From NCBI GenBank assembly GCA_942159475.1, contig OW804097.1:3761357-3825356 (forward strand): a stretch of DNA of 64,000 bases. The letters are read 5' to 3'. The DNA is from Sthenelais limicola (Eukaryota; Annelida; Polychaeta; Phyllodocida; Sigalionidae). This document shows positions 39,901 through 51,058 of the stretch, one piece after another. Made by a program: the position numbers and the translations under genes. The notes beneath the pieces were generated by a model that did not search any database, was not told the DNA's origin, and saw only the letters and a list, made by a program, of their open reading frames with translations. The stretch's first letter is position 1, and every line of letters starts with the position of its first letter.

Positions 39901-42763
39901 GCAGAGGGTGTAGAGGGAGCCTGGTTCATCATGTCCACACTAGGGGGCAGGCAGAGGGTGTAGAAGGAGCCTGGTTCCTCATGTCCACACTAGGGGGCAG
40001 GGCAGGCAGAGGGTGTAGAAGGAGCCTGGTTCATCATGTCCACACTAGGGGGCAGGCAGAGGTTGTAGAAGGAGCCTGGTTCATCATGTCCACACTAGGG
40101 GGCAGGCAGAGGGTGTAGAGGGAGCCTGGTTCATCATGTCCACACTAGGGGGCAGGCAGAGGGTGTAGAAGGAGCCTGGTTCATCATGTCCACACTAGGG
40201 GGCAGGCATAGGGTGTAGAAGGAGCCTGGTTCATCATGTCCACACTAGGGGGCAGGCAGAGGTTGTAGAGGGAGCCTGGTTCATCATGTCCACACTAGGG
40301 GGCAGGCAGAGGGTGTAGAGGGAGCCTGGTTCCTCATGTCCACACTAGGGGGCAGGCAGAGGGTGTAGAAGGAGCCTGGTTCATCATGTCCACACTAGGG
40401 GGCAGGCAGAGGGTGTAGAGGGAGCCTGGTTCATCATGTCCACACTAGGGGGCAGGCAGAGGGTGTAGAGGGAGCCTGGTTCCTCATGTCCACACTAGGG
40501 GGCAGGCAGAGGGTGTAGAAGGAGCCTGGTTCATCATGTCCACACTAGGGGGCAGGCAGAGGGTGTAGAGGGAGCCTGGTTCATCATGTCCACACTAGGG
40601 GGCAGGCAGAGGGTGTAGAAGGAGCCTGGTTCCTCATGTCCACACTAGGGGGCAGGGCAGGCAGAGGGTGTAGAAGGAGCCTGGTTCATCATGTCCACAC
40701 TAGGGGGCAGGCAGAGGGTGTAGAAGGAGCCTGGTTCATCATGTCCACACTAGGGGGCAGGCAGAGGGTGTAGAAGGAGCCTGGTTCATCATGTCCACAC
40801 TAGGGGGCAGGCAGAGGGTGTAGAGGGAGCCTGGTTCCTCATGTCCACACTAGGGGGCAGGCAGAGGGTGTAGAAGGAGCCTGGTTCATCATGTCCACAC
40901 TAGGGGGCAGGCAGAGGGTGTAGAGGGAGCCTGGTTCATCATGTCCACACTAGGGGGCAGGCAGAGGGTGTAGAGGGAGCCTGGTTCATCATGTCCACAC
41001 TAGGGGGCAGGCAGAGGTTGTAGAAGGAGCCTGGTTCATCATGTCCACACTAGGGGGCAGGCAGAGGTTGTAGAAGGAGCCTGGTTCCTCATGTCCACAC
41101 TAGGGGGCAGGCAGAGGGTGTAGAAGGAGCCTGGTTCATCATGTCCACACTAGGGGGCAGGCAGAGGGTGTAGAAGGAGCCTGGTTCCTCATGTCCACAC
41201 TAGGGGGCAGGCAGAGGGTGTAGAGGGAGCCTGGTTCATCATGTCCACACTAGGGGGCAGGCAGAGGGTGTAGAGGGAGCCTGGTTCATCATGTCCACAC
41301 TAGGGGGCAGGCAGAGGGTGTAGAAGGAGCCTGGTTCATCATGTCCACACTAGGGGGCAGGCAGAGGGTGTAGAAGGAGCCTGGTTCATCATGTCCACAC
41401 TAGGGGGCAGGCAGAGGGTGTAGAGGGAGCCTGGTTCATCATGTCCACACTAGGGGGCAGGCAGAGGGTGTAGAGGGAGCCTGGTTCATCATGTCCACAC
41501 TAGGGGGCAGGCAGAGGGTGTAGAGGGAGCCTGGTTCCTCATGTCCACACTAGGGGGCAGGCAGAGGGTGTAGAGGGAGCCTGGTTCATCATGTCCACAC
41601 TAGGGGGCAGGCAGAGGGTGTAGAGGGAGCCTGGTTCCTCATGTCCACACTAGGGGGCAGGCAGAGGGTGTAGAGGGAGCCTGGTTCATCATGTCCACAC
41701 TAGGGGGCAGGCTTGTGGTAGACTGAGGGTGTAGAGGGAGCCTGGTTCCTCATGTCCACACTAGGGGGCAGGCAGAGGGTGTAGAAGGAGCCTGGTTCCT
41801 CATGTCCACACTAGGGGGCAGGCAGAGGGTGTAGAGGGAGCCTGGTTCATCATGTCCACACTAGGGGGCAGGCATAGGGTGTAGAGGGAGCCTGGTTCAT
41901 CATGTCCACACTAGGGGGCAGGCATAGGGTGTAGAGGGAGCCTGGTTCATCATGTCCACACTAGGGGGCAGGCAGAGGTTGTAGAAGGAGCCTGGTTCAT
42001 CATGTCCACACTAGGGGGCAGGCAGAGGGTGTAGAAGGAGCCTGGTTCATCATGTCCACACTAGGGGGCAGGCTTGTGGTAGACTGAGGGTGTAGAGGGA
42101 GCCTGGTTCCTCATGTCCACACTAGGGGGCAGACTTGTGGTAGACTGAGGTTGTAGAGGGAGCCTGGTTCCTCATGTCCACACTAGGGGGCAGGCATAGG
42201 GTGTAGAAGGAGCCTGGTTCATCATGTCCACACTAGGGGGCAGGCTTGTGGTAGACTGAGGGTGTAGAAGGAGCCTGGTTCATCATGTCCACACTAGGGG
42301 GCAGGCAGAGGGTGTAGAGGGAGCCTGGTTCCTCATGTCCACACTAGGGGGCAGGCAGAGGGTGTAGAAGGAGCCTGGTTCATCATGTCCACACTAGGGG
42401 GCAGGCAGAGGGTGTAGAAGGAGCCTGGTTCATCATGTCCACACTAGGGGGCAGGCTTGTGGTAGACTGAGGGTGTAGAAGGAGCCTGGTTCATCATGTC
42501 CACACTAGGGGGCAGGCAGAGGGTGTAGAAGGAGCCTGGTTCCTCATGTCCACACTAGGGGGCAGGGCAGGCAGAGGGTGTAGAAGGAGCCTGGTTCATC
42601 ATGTCCACACTAGGGGGCAGGCAGAGGGTGTAGAGGGAGCCTTGTTCATCATGTCCACACTAGGGGGCAGGCAGAGGGTGTAGAAGGAGCCTGGTTCATC
42701 ATGTCCACACTAGGGGGCAGACTTGTGGTAGACTGAGGGTGTAGAAGGAGCCTGGTTCATCAG
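34000..42763 (+). repeat. 50-bp minisatellite, about 170 copies, CTCF-like motif in each unit
   Basis: The unit runs CTGGTTCATCATGTCCACAC, TAGGGGGCAGGCAGAGGGTG, TAGAGGGAGC. Common variants: TTCCTC for TTCATC, AGAAGG for AGAGGG, GTTG for GGTG, and an extra GGCAG. A longer unit containing CTTGTGGTAGACTGAG occurs only at the left edge (34031) and in the last kilobase (41712-42720). The period is not a multiple of three and the short ORFs are chance. ACACTAGGGGGCAG in each unit matches 13 of 14 positions of the CTCF core CCASYAGRKGGCRS. Confidence 0.97.
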
Positions 42764-44610
42764 GTCTGGTTCACCAGGCCGAGGTTTTAAGGAATCCAGG
42801 GGGCGCCAGGGGGCTGTGATCTGGCGCCATCTGGTGTAGGTCCCACGTAATGAGGATCCTGAAAACAGCAAATTTAGAAAAGTTTTGACTTTTTGTTTAG
42901 AAAATAAAAGGTTAGGTCTCACTAATGCGGGGGCCAACCTTGGGCTTATTTGTGTGTTGCCAGTGCAAGTGAAGCCTGATCAGTTTGCCCTTATTCTATG
43001 TGCAGAGCTGCTACCCGGGCCACTTCTGTGGTCCAGAGTATAACCGCGAGGAGATATTATGATTTGTGTAAGGTTTGCTATGGTGATTGTTAGGTTATAT
43101 GTATAAAGGAAAACATTTGTAGACGCATGCCCCTCCACCCAGCCCCATCCTACATAGTGTCCCATACACACACCGCCACTGGCGTTGTGTGTATGGGATA
43201 TTCATGCCTGCGTGCAGGTTCATGTAAACACGTGCAGAGGCGCTTGCGGCGGTATTGAGAGACACCATTTTCGACGCTTGTTGATATATTTCGCGGCAAT
43301 GGCCGTCGATTCGAATCTTATCACAGGCCTTGCTGGTGGTAAATGGGCTTATATCTTCTTTTCTAGACAATATTGTTCCAGTAATCACTAGCTAATATCG
43401 TTGCTTACTAATATACGGTAGGAGTGAGCACGGAGAATAAGCTGAATAGGGATGTATTTGGTGGGCAGAGACAGCTATAAATGTTGTTCTAGGTATATAG
43501 GCGCCCAACCGTGATAACGGGTACGACTGATTAGGGAGTAAAGAATAGCCGATGTGGCTTTTTTAAAAAAAAAAAGCGGTGGTCGTGCAGTGTCCAGGGG
43601 AAGAATGCAAGAGTGGGTGTACCCCTCTTGCTGGTGGGGGGGGGGCCTCCCCTAGGATTTTTTTTTAAAAACTAGGTATCATGTTTTAACTTTAGATTAA
43701 ATCCAAGCTTTTCTAGAGTAACTCACCAGGACGACCTGACGCTGGGCTGGTCATGTGACATGGTGATAAGCGTCCATCGGTGAAATGTTGCACTGGGTCT
43801 CCACCAGAGGGGGCTATGGGCAGGACGCTGGAAACAAAGAGAAACAAACATGAAAATATTGTAAAGAATTGCATTCTGTAGGTTGGGATCTGACGCAGTT
43901 AGCCTCTGATCATGGCCAGACCATGCATGCCACATGTGGTCTGACTAGGAGGGGGGAAGATGAGCTAGGTAACCAGACAATATATAAACCTCCACCCACT
44001 CCACCTCATTACTGTATCCACTGCTCTGGGTTAATAAGAGGGAGGCGGTAAGGGGTAAGAGGGAGGGGGGCAGGCACAAGCCTCTGGGATCTATGAGTAA
44101 GGGGTGGGAGGGTGGAGGCTGAGGGAAGGATTCAATCTTACATGTGCACAGCTCATGACCAGAGCATGATTTGGGAGTGGAGGTCAGTGCATGGAGGAGC
44201 AAGATCCTCTCTTACCCAATTAGAGAAGGGTTAGGGCAGTGAAATGTTTCCTGGAGCTCATTATATGCATTAATTAAGGGTATGGCTGAGTATAAATAAA
44301 TGGAAGGGGGAAGCCTCAGGCACTCACTGAGTCACTCCTGCCTGGGCTGAACCTGACGAACTTCAACTACCTCTGACTTCTTCTCTACTTCCTACAACAC
44401 TGAACCTATGGGCAAATACCATTAGATTCTTACAATATATTGAATTTTTATTCATGTAGTAATAACAGTTACTCATGAAAAATGTCAAACAATTCCCAGA
44501 ACAATCAATAATACTGTTACAGTAATGTCTCCATGATAATTATCATGAATATAATTATGATCTAGGTGAATTGGAAAACCGTTTATTGGCAAGTTTTACA
44601 TATGTGATCC
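42764..44610. other. Gene-free spacer
   Basis: No convincing exon. Contains an inverted repeat (43160-43198), a TATAAATA box-like site at 44291-44298 with no ORF downstream, and homopolymer runs near 43560-43670. Confidence 0.4.
43160..43198. other. Hairpin-forming inverted repeat
   Basis: TCCCATACACACA pairs with TGTGTGTATGGGA; inside, CGCC pairs with GGCG around a 3-base loop, with one mismatch. Weaker pairing extends about four bases outward. Confidence 0.6.
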
Positions 44611-44745
44611 ATTTTAGGAAAATCAAGCTGATTCCAATGACACCTAATATGTAGTTTGATATTTTTATTTTTGAAAAAAAAATACAAGTTTGCAATGTTT
44701 CTGGATGGACAATTACCAGTAAAGTAACTAAATATACTCATGGAC
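44611..44745. repeat. Fragment of the AP-1-bearing TIR element family
   Basis: Shares GATTCCAATGA, ATTTTTATTTTTGAAAA and the CCAGTAAAGTA segment with the full element at 47747-48132. Confidence 0.5.
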
Positions 44746-44981
44746 TGTCTTAGAATTCCTGTCAACAGTCTAGGCTCAAAGTTGAGGGTCCCTTCAAACG
44801 AAGGGAAAGTCCCTGGCCTTAAACCGCAAAGTGCCATTATAATTCCATTAATACCGCAAAATGTCATTATATTCCCATTAAACGCCGAGGAAACCTGTGG
44901 GTGGAGATAAACCATATCTACCATTCCCCTGATTAAATAACACAACTTCAAACAATCGTCTAACAAATATCGTCTGCTCTG

Positions 44982-45167
44982 TATGGGTCCGATTTTCAGA
45001 AAATGTACAATTGGCAATTTGGCCAATACTAGGTAAATTCTAGTATATTCGGCATTGCATTGATTCTAGCAGTCTGGTTAGGTTGAACTGTATTTTCGTC
45101 TGAAATTTGGATTGTTTGAGAAGATTGACTAAGTTGAATTGTACATTTTCGGAAAATCTGACCCATA
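44982..45167. mobile_element. TGGGTCAGATTTTC MITE, copy 1
   Basis: Flanked by TA. Left TIR TGGGTCCGATTTTCAGAAAA, right end the inverse (GGAAAATCTGACCCA). Interior shares ATTCGGCATTGCATTGATTC with other copies in inverse orientation. Confidence 0.85.
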
Positions 45168-45253
45168 TAGTACATATTTAAAATAGACATGAGATGGACA
45201 ATGAACTTTAAAATTAGAATGACAATAAAACACCCTAAACAGATAAACCAGAA

Positions 45254-45613
45254 TATGGGTCAGATCGTCAGAAAATGTACAATTTGCAGCTCTACACATT
45301 TAGTAAATTCTGCTGAATTAAGCCGAAAATGGTCAATATTGGGTAACTGAAAATATTTGCAGTCAGGTTCAGAAGGCAGTTTTGGTCACCTAAGTTTCAG
45401 GGAGTCATTAACACTTTAGCCTTAGTCTTAGCCTTGCGGTTAAGCTTATCGCTGGATGTGGTATCGAGGAATGTGGGGTGTCTGGACCTAACTGTTTGAG
45501 TCGCTTCAAAGAATCTGTTTGGTTTATGTTGAACTGTATTTTGAACCTCATATTTGGCTTGGATTAGAGGAAATCGGTGAAGGAGTTTTAATTTTCTGAC
45601 GATTTAACCCATA
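45254..45613. mobile_element. TGGGTCAGATTTTC MITE, long variant
   Basis: TA-flanked, starting TGGGTCAGATCGTCAGAAAA and ending TTCTGACGATTTAACCCA. Carries about 150 bp of extra interior (45370-45520) relative to the short form. Confidence 0.7.
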
Positions 45614-45944
45614 AGCGTTACCCTTACCGCCTTAGCTTTACATCAAATTGTATCCAAGAAACATCTAATTACTAATATAGGCCCACGGTACTCTAGATCG
45701 AGAGCAGATAGCCTTGAAAAACACTTGAAGTTAGCGAAGTGTTATTTCTGTATGTTTCTGTTATTAACCAAAATAAAAACTTTCAAAAAAAAAATACTGA
45801 TAAGTCTCAGAAATGATAAGGTACGATTCTGGAGACACTGGAGCATATATTATTGTCAAGAAGTGGATTCTTTTAGGGTCAAAGATTAATAGCTGACTGG
45901 CCAGATCATGCGCCACAATGCTGACTCATTAAGTTAGAAAGGTG

Positions 45945-46215
45945 AGTGAGTGAGATTGGTTGCTTTACGCCCTTATCAACACTTTGAAGTGTTATATCAA
46001 GGGTGGGAGAGCTGAGAGGGAGTGAGTGAGTGAGATTGGTTGCTTTACGCCCTTATCAACACTTTGAAGTGTTATATCAAGGGCGGGAGAGCTGAGAGGG
46101 AGGCAGTTTATGGTCATACCCAGGAAATAGAGATAGAGAAGAAGGCAGAGACAGACAGAGAAAAGAGACAGAAAGGCACTTTAAGGTCTTACCCAGGACA
46201 AGGCACTTTAAGTTA
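45945..46215. repeat. GTGAG/TTTACGCCC dispersed repeat, two tandem heads and a tail
   Basis: Two 76-bp heads in tandem, each with the palindrome AACACTTTGAAGTGTT, followed by one AGAGA-rich tail. It is the best preserved copy in the window. Confidence 0.7.
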
Positions 46216-46350
46216 GAAAGGACAATTAATAAAATGAAATAACGCTGTACTTTTTACAATATACCATCACGACACTAGCTAGTATGAACGGCAGGACAGA
46301 CGAAGGACAACCGAATGGTATCGGCCTCGTGTAAGTACTAACCAGAGAAC

Positions 46351-46576
46351 TAGGGTGAAGTCAGCAAAAAATGTACAATTCACTTTCACCACTTCTCAAA
46401 TTTCAGACGAGAAGTTCAAAATACAGTTCAACCTAACCAAACAGATTGCTAGAACTACTGCAATGTCAAATATACTCGAATTTACCTAGTATCGACCAAA
46501 TTACGACCTAATTTAGCAGAATTTACTTAAGGTATACAGCTGCCAATTGGACATTTTTAGAAAATCCGACCCACTA
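46351..46576. mobile_element. TGGGTCAGATTTTC MITE, degraded copy
   Basis: Left TIR degenerate (TAGGGTGAAGTCAGCAAAAA), right TIR TTTTAGAAAATCCGACCCAC. Interior ACAGTTCAACCTAACCAAAC as in other copies. Confidence 0.7.
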
Positions 46577-47160
46577 ACTCCGGTTGGAGCTGGTTCTGGT
46601 AACGATCGAGGCCGCGTTCAAACCTCGTGTTGGAGCTTAGCTAAGCTTTTATTATAGCTTTAATTCACGGGAAATATCGAGCATCTGCTCTAATTATAAT
46701 CATTAACGTACTGTAAACCTACTTACCGTAATAGGAACATCCCGGTCAAGAATTCCAGAAAGGCCCATATTCTAGAAACTTCCATATAAAGTCTGGTGGG
46801 TTTGGGTGGAACATTCCTCCATTACGCGGTGCCAGCATCCATCTTGTGCAGTGAGAAGATGAGCTAAGATGGGGCCCTTCTCTTGGACATTGATTATAGC
46901 TTCATGTCATCGTCTGTAATATTGTTGTTTAACTCCACGGATATTCACAAGTGTAGTGGTGTTATGTGAGGACAGGGCACGGGTAGGGTGTGTAAAGTTG
47001 CACCAACCTACCCGCACCCCTCCGTGTCTGCCCTGTCTCTGACTCCATCCTTAAAGTCTTAAAGTTGGTCCGCGCCTCCACCACAGGAGAGCTCCTCCTG
47101 TGGAATGTGCCGCGCGCGCCACAGGCAGCGTCCCCCGCGCGTTACCGTCCATATTTACGA
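46577..47160. other. Gene-free spacer
   Basis: Contains a GC-rich patch (47085-47150) with an 8-bp inverted repeat CCACAGGA/TCCTGTGG. No exon seen. Confidence 0.4.
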
Positions 47161-47305
47161 CATGGGTAAGATTTTCAGCGAATGTACAATTCAATTGGCA
47201 GATCTACACATTCAGTAGATTCTGCTAAATTTGGCTGAAAAAAGATGAATACTGGGTATATTTGAGTATGTTTGATATCGCATTAATTTAAAGTATCAGT
47301 TCTGT
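47161..47305. mobile_element. TGGGTCAGATTTTC MITE, right-truncated
   Basis: Starts ATGGGTAAGATTTTCAGCGA and follows the family to the CATTAATTTAAAGTATCAG region, then ends without its right TIR. Confidence 0.6.
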
Positions 47306-47746
47306 AAGGAAAGGGGAAGCGAGGGGGCATCTCATGGATCACAAGTGAAAAGTAGCCTAACAAATAAATTCCTTATTTTATAGAAAAACAGGAAGGCTAT
47401 CTGGCCCCGATCTCAGCTTATCAGCAATATACTCGATCCCGGAATATACATTGCTAATAAGCTGAGATCCACTTATAAGCTCCAACATTGATTCTCAATT
47501 CACATATCCTCATAGGCCTATCCATATATTGGATTGGATTGGAAAATTGTTTATTCATTATATAAGGATACAGAAATTAAGAGGTTAATGCGACGGAAAG
47601 GTCGACAAGCTTATAGAATTAAATTCCATGTACTCCCGCTCTTACCGTTACTTAGTGAGGAAAAAGCAGATTTAAATCAACTAATAGGGAACTACACAAA
47701 CGTCATAATACAAAGTACATCATCAAAGTAAGAAAATATGTGATGT

Positions 47747-48132
47747 GTTTCAGGAAAATGAGTCATAAGTCGCGAAAATTAGATTTTGAGATATCATAAT
47801 ATTTGAAAAGATGAGACCAAGCCGATTCCAATGATAGTAAACATTAAGAATATCTAATAATTACTTTCATCTTTTTAGTCAGATATTTTTATTTTTGAAA
47901 AGAAAAGTTTGCAATATTTCTAGGTGGATAATTTCCAGTAAAGTAGCTGAATATACTCAATAGGATGATCTAAGTAACGCACTGATATAATTAATAAACA
48001 GTTTTGAATTTTGGTACATGTATTCATACAACCACAAGGACTATAGACACCCATATTCCAACAAAGTGATCTTGTAAGTAAACGACTTTGAACAGCACCA
48101 ATTTTGCGACGTGTGACTCATTTTTCTGAAAC
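47747..48132. mobile_element. TIR element with AP-1 motifs in both ends
   Basis: Left end GTTTCAGGAAAATGAGTCAT and right end TGACTCATTTTTCTGAAAC are inverted. The pairing extends inward about 33 bp through GTCGC and AAAATT. TGAGTCA (47759) and TGACTCA (48114) are AP-1 consensus sites. Non-coding interior. Fragments at 44611 and 62640. Confidence 0.75.
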
Positions 48133-48685
48133 TCATCAATTATTAGCTAGAGACAGAGATGTTCGGTAATAACTTGAACACGTCCTCCCAGACCTTGATA
48201 CTTTTTGTTTTGTTTTTCGACAAAACTATATTCACGTGAAACATGGTACATATGGAAAAATATGTTTTCAGCCATGCACATCTGAACATATATGTGCAGG
48301 GCTCGAACACATACCTACCATTGGGGAAGTGGCAGCCAAGATTTACGTCTTGCCCAACATAATTTTTCACTTGACGAAGCATCACAATCCCGCGGCCAAG
48401 GCCGTGGCCTACTTCTTAACCTTTCAGGAGTGACATCAGGCCCTTCAGGTTTGGCAAGGAACATGGTATGGGAGTCAGGCAATATCGACCTGTTTGCATA
48501 GAAAACAAGTTGCAGGCCCCAAACCAGTGACTGATTCTCATAGATATGGATCCCCTAGACACGATTATGAGAAAAAATCATAGCTAACTTACAAATTCTA
48601 TTAGCTGTAGTGAATTTGCTATTTAAGACTCACTCGGCATGAGTCACCCTAGGGGTATGACTCCTACAATCAAGCCCCACACTCC
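48133..48685. other. Gene-free spacer
   Basis: No credible exon or repeat. The short overlapping ORFs here have no recognisable content. Confidence 0.4.
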
Positions 48686-48689
48686 TGAC

Positions 48690-48762
48690 TAAGGCAGCTA
48701 GCTCAGTGGCAGAGGTCTCGCCTCCAGACCTGAGGGTTGGAAGTTCAAGGCTTGTTGGGGAC
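48690..48762 (+). ncRNA. tRNA-like SINE head (pol III promoter boxes)
   Basis: A-box-like TAGCTCAGTGG (48699-48709) and B-box-like AAGTTCAAGGC (48741-48751) have tRNA spacing, with an anticodon-arm-like CGCCTCCAGACCTGAGG between. The acceptor ends do not pair well and the T-loop is degenerate, so I read it as the head of a tRNA-derived SINE rather than a tRNA gene. Confidence 0.5.
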
Positions 48763-48885
48763 TCACTTCTTCATTTTTTCATCCTCTACTTGTTGGGCCG
48801 TGTTATACACGGCAGGGACGGGACGGTGGGCGGGTATGCACTGGGTCAGGTCGGGCCGGGGGTCGGGGAATACGGTCATTTGAAA

Positions 48886-49561
48886 AACAAAATATCCATA
48901 GGCCTATTAGTATTAATGTTTCACTGTAACCATGATCGTCACCCCAAGACGCAACTCGCAGCCGCTACTCACTGGCCCAAATTTATTTGCAGAATTATAA
49001 ATGAAATCATGCTATCTGTGTGTATCTTGTTTCATTGTAATCAGACATCACAACAGGGGTTTAAAATCTGGGCCATAGAGATTTTCACTTGCCCAATAGG
49101 GCTACTAACATTTACATTTTACTTGCCCAGAGAAATGTTTTAGTTGCCCCGGGCAAGTAAACATGAGCCCTGATGCGTTATGGAAGTACAAATCTATTAA
49201 TTATTATTATTAAATCACATTATAACAAAATATCCATAGGCCTATTAGTATTAATGTTTCACTGTAACCATGATCGTCACCCCAAGACGCAACTCGCAGC
49301 CGCTACTCACTGGCCCAAATTTATTTGCAGAATTATAAATGAAATCATGCTATCTGTGTGTATCTTGTTTCATTGTAATCAGACATCACAACAGGGGTTT
49401 AAAATCTGGGCCATAGAGATTTTCACTTGCCCAATAGGGCTACTAACATTTACATTTTACTTGCCCAGAGAAATGTTTTAGTTGCCCCGGGCAAGTTAAC
49501 ATGAGCCCTGATGCGTTATGGAAGTACAAATCTATTAATTATTATTATTAAATCACATTGA
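48886..49561. repeat. 338-bp tandem duplication
   Basis: AAATATCCATAGGCCTATTA and all following sequence repeats after 338 bp with about one difference (GCAAGTAAAC against GCAAGTTAAC). The unit contains paired CACTTGCCC / GGGCAAGT stretches, suggesting a TIR element. Confidence 0.9.
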
Positions 49562-49767
49562 TTGATTTTTTAATCTTTTTTTTTTTTTGTAAATTGTTTT
49601 TATTTCGTTTATCCTGCCAACTTGGCATACAACTCTAACGCTCTCGCGACGCCTGAATAAACTTCTCAATAACAATAATATTTTACCAGAGGCTTTTCCT
49701 CACTTTTTAGTTTTTTTTCTAACAGTTTTCTATCTTTCAGCACCATGCTGCTCTTATATTTTCAGGA

Positions 49768-50238
49768 TTATGATAATCTAATCGTGAAATCTTTTATGAA
49801 TTTTTCCCACCTCTTTCCTTTGCCACCTTCCTTCGAGCTTATTTTATCACCATATTGTATTGCTCGGAATTTTTTTACCACCTCTTTCACAAAGAAATTT
49901 ATACTCATATCGTTCTCGCCAAACAGACGTTGTCTGTGGATAAAATTTTTGGCTTGAATTAGTATCCAATTTACGAATTTGTTTCTATCACCCTTTCCTA
50001 CAATCCCCAGAATAGTTTGGGTGGGTGTTATGATATCAGAGAATTCTTGTCTGAATGCATCACTGTTTTCTAACCAACCTTGTATATTACTCCAGAAGGT
50101 TCGAACCTTTTCACATTTAAAAAGAAAGTGTACAATGTCATCTGTATATCCACAATATTCACAAATCGAGTCGTTCTTGATGGTTTTACGCATCAGATAC
50201 AAGTTACAACAGATATTTCTATGTAAGATTCTAAACTG
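49768..50238 (-). pseudogene. LINE ORF2 C terminus (downstream part)
   Basis: Minus-strand frame with a CEYCGYTDDIVHFLFKC zinc-knuckle motif, NWILIQAKNFIHRQRLFGEN and a GKGKRWEKFIK end. It continues the protein from 51059 when the nested LINE is ignored: the phase matches exactly across the target-site duplication. Confidence 0.85.
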
Positions 50239-51044
50239 TAACTTGATAGTTGGGAAAGTCTTCTGATAGAGGATAAATTTGTTAGTTCAGAAAAAACCTG
50301 GAAAGAGAAATTTGTTATACCGAACAAGAGCTATGATGTACCAAAATGGCAGTCGTTACAATATAGGATCATACATAAAACGGTGGGATGTAATGTGTAT
50401 TTGACTCAAATCAAATTTAAGAACAAAATATCATGTGATTTCTGTCCAGAAGAAGATACTATTTGTCATTTCTTCGTTAACTGCAACAACCAGAGTTTAC
50501 TGTGGAAAACCTTAAGATCTTGGTTTCAGAGAACTGCCTTAATTAAAGGTTTTAGACCGAGTGAGTTGAATTTAACTAACATCCTCCTTGGTTACAGCGG
50601 TAAGAGCCCTCAGAGAGATTTTATTAATTGGTTGTTTTTTCTGCATTGAAATGGTATATATATAGGCAGAGATTATTCCACGAAAATGTAATGGTTTTCA
50701 AAGCCTTTGTCAATGAAGCAAAAATGCATCTTAGAATTCTGGAATATAACAATGTTGCTCAAGGTAAAGGGAAGAGGAACACAAATTTCTGGAACCAGCT
50801 TATACGTGAACTCGAAGAATAACATGTAACACTTGAGGAGTTTTGATTGTGTTTTAATATCTTCATAATAACTGTTAGCTTTGTATAACAACCTGTTAGT
50901 CCAGGAGAGACGAGATGAAAGAGAAAACCGAAAATACAAAAAAATATAAAATAGAGAGGGAAACGATAATTGAATGTTGATTAGAATTGTAAGAGCCTAG
51001 TCGGCAGGATATGTTGAATAAAACCTTTTAAAAACAAAAAAAAA
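50239..51044 (+). mobile_element. LINE 3' fragment nested in the minus-strand LINE
   Basis: Target copies AAGATTCTAAACTG at 50225-50238 and 51045-51058. Plus-strand frames 50383-50649 and 50628-50822 give a CDFCPEEDTICHFFVNC knuckle and IYRQRLFHENVMVFKAFV. One frame break near 50640. Tail with GCCTAGTCGGCAGG (50995), AATAAAA and an A-rich end. Confidence 0.9.
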
Positions 51045-51058
51045 AAGATTCTAAACTG

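Noticed and set aside
34000..42763. CRISPR-like array
   Set aside because: Units are contiguous without unique spacers, in an animal genome, with no cas genes.
44291..44298. TATAAATA as a promoter
   Set aside because: No exon, ORF or conserved element follows within 1 kb; the site alone is not enough.
48690..48762. Functional tRNA gene
   Set aside because: The acceptor stem does not pair and the T-loop is degenerate; better explained as a SINE head.
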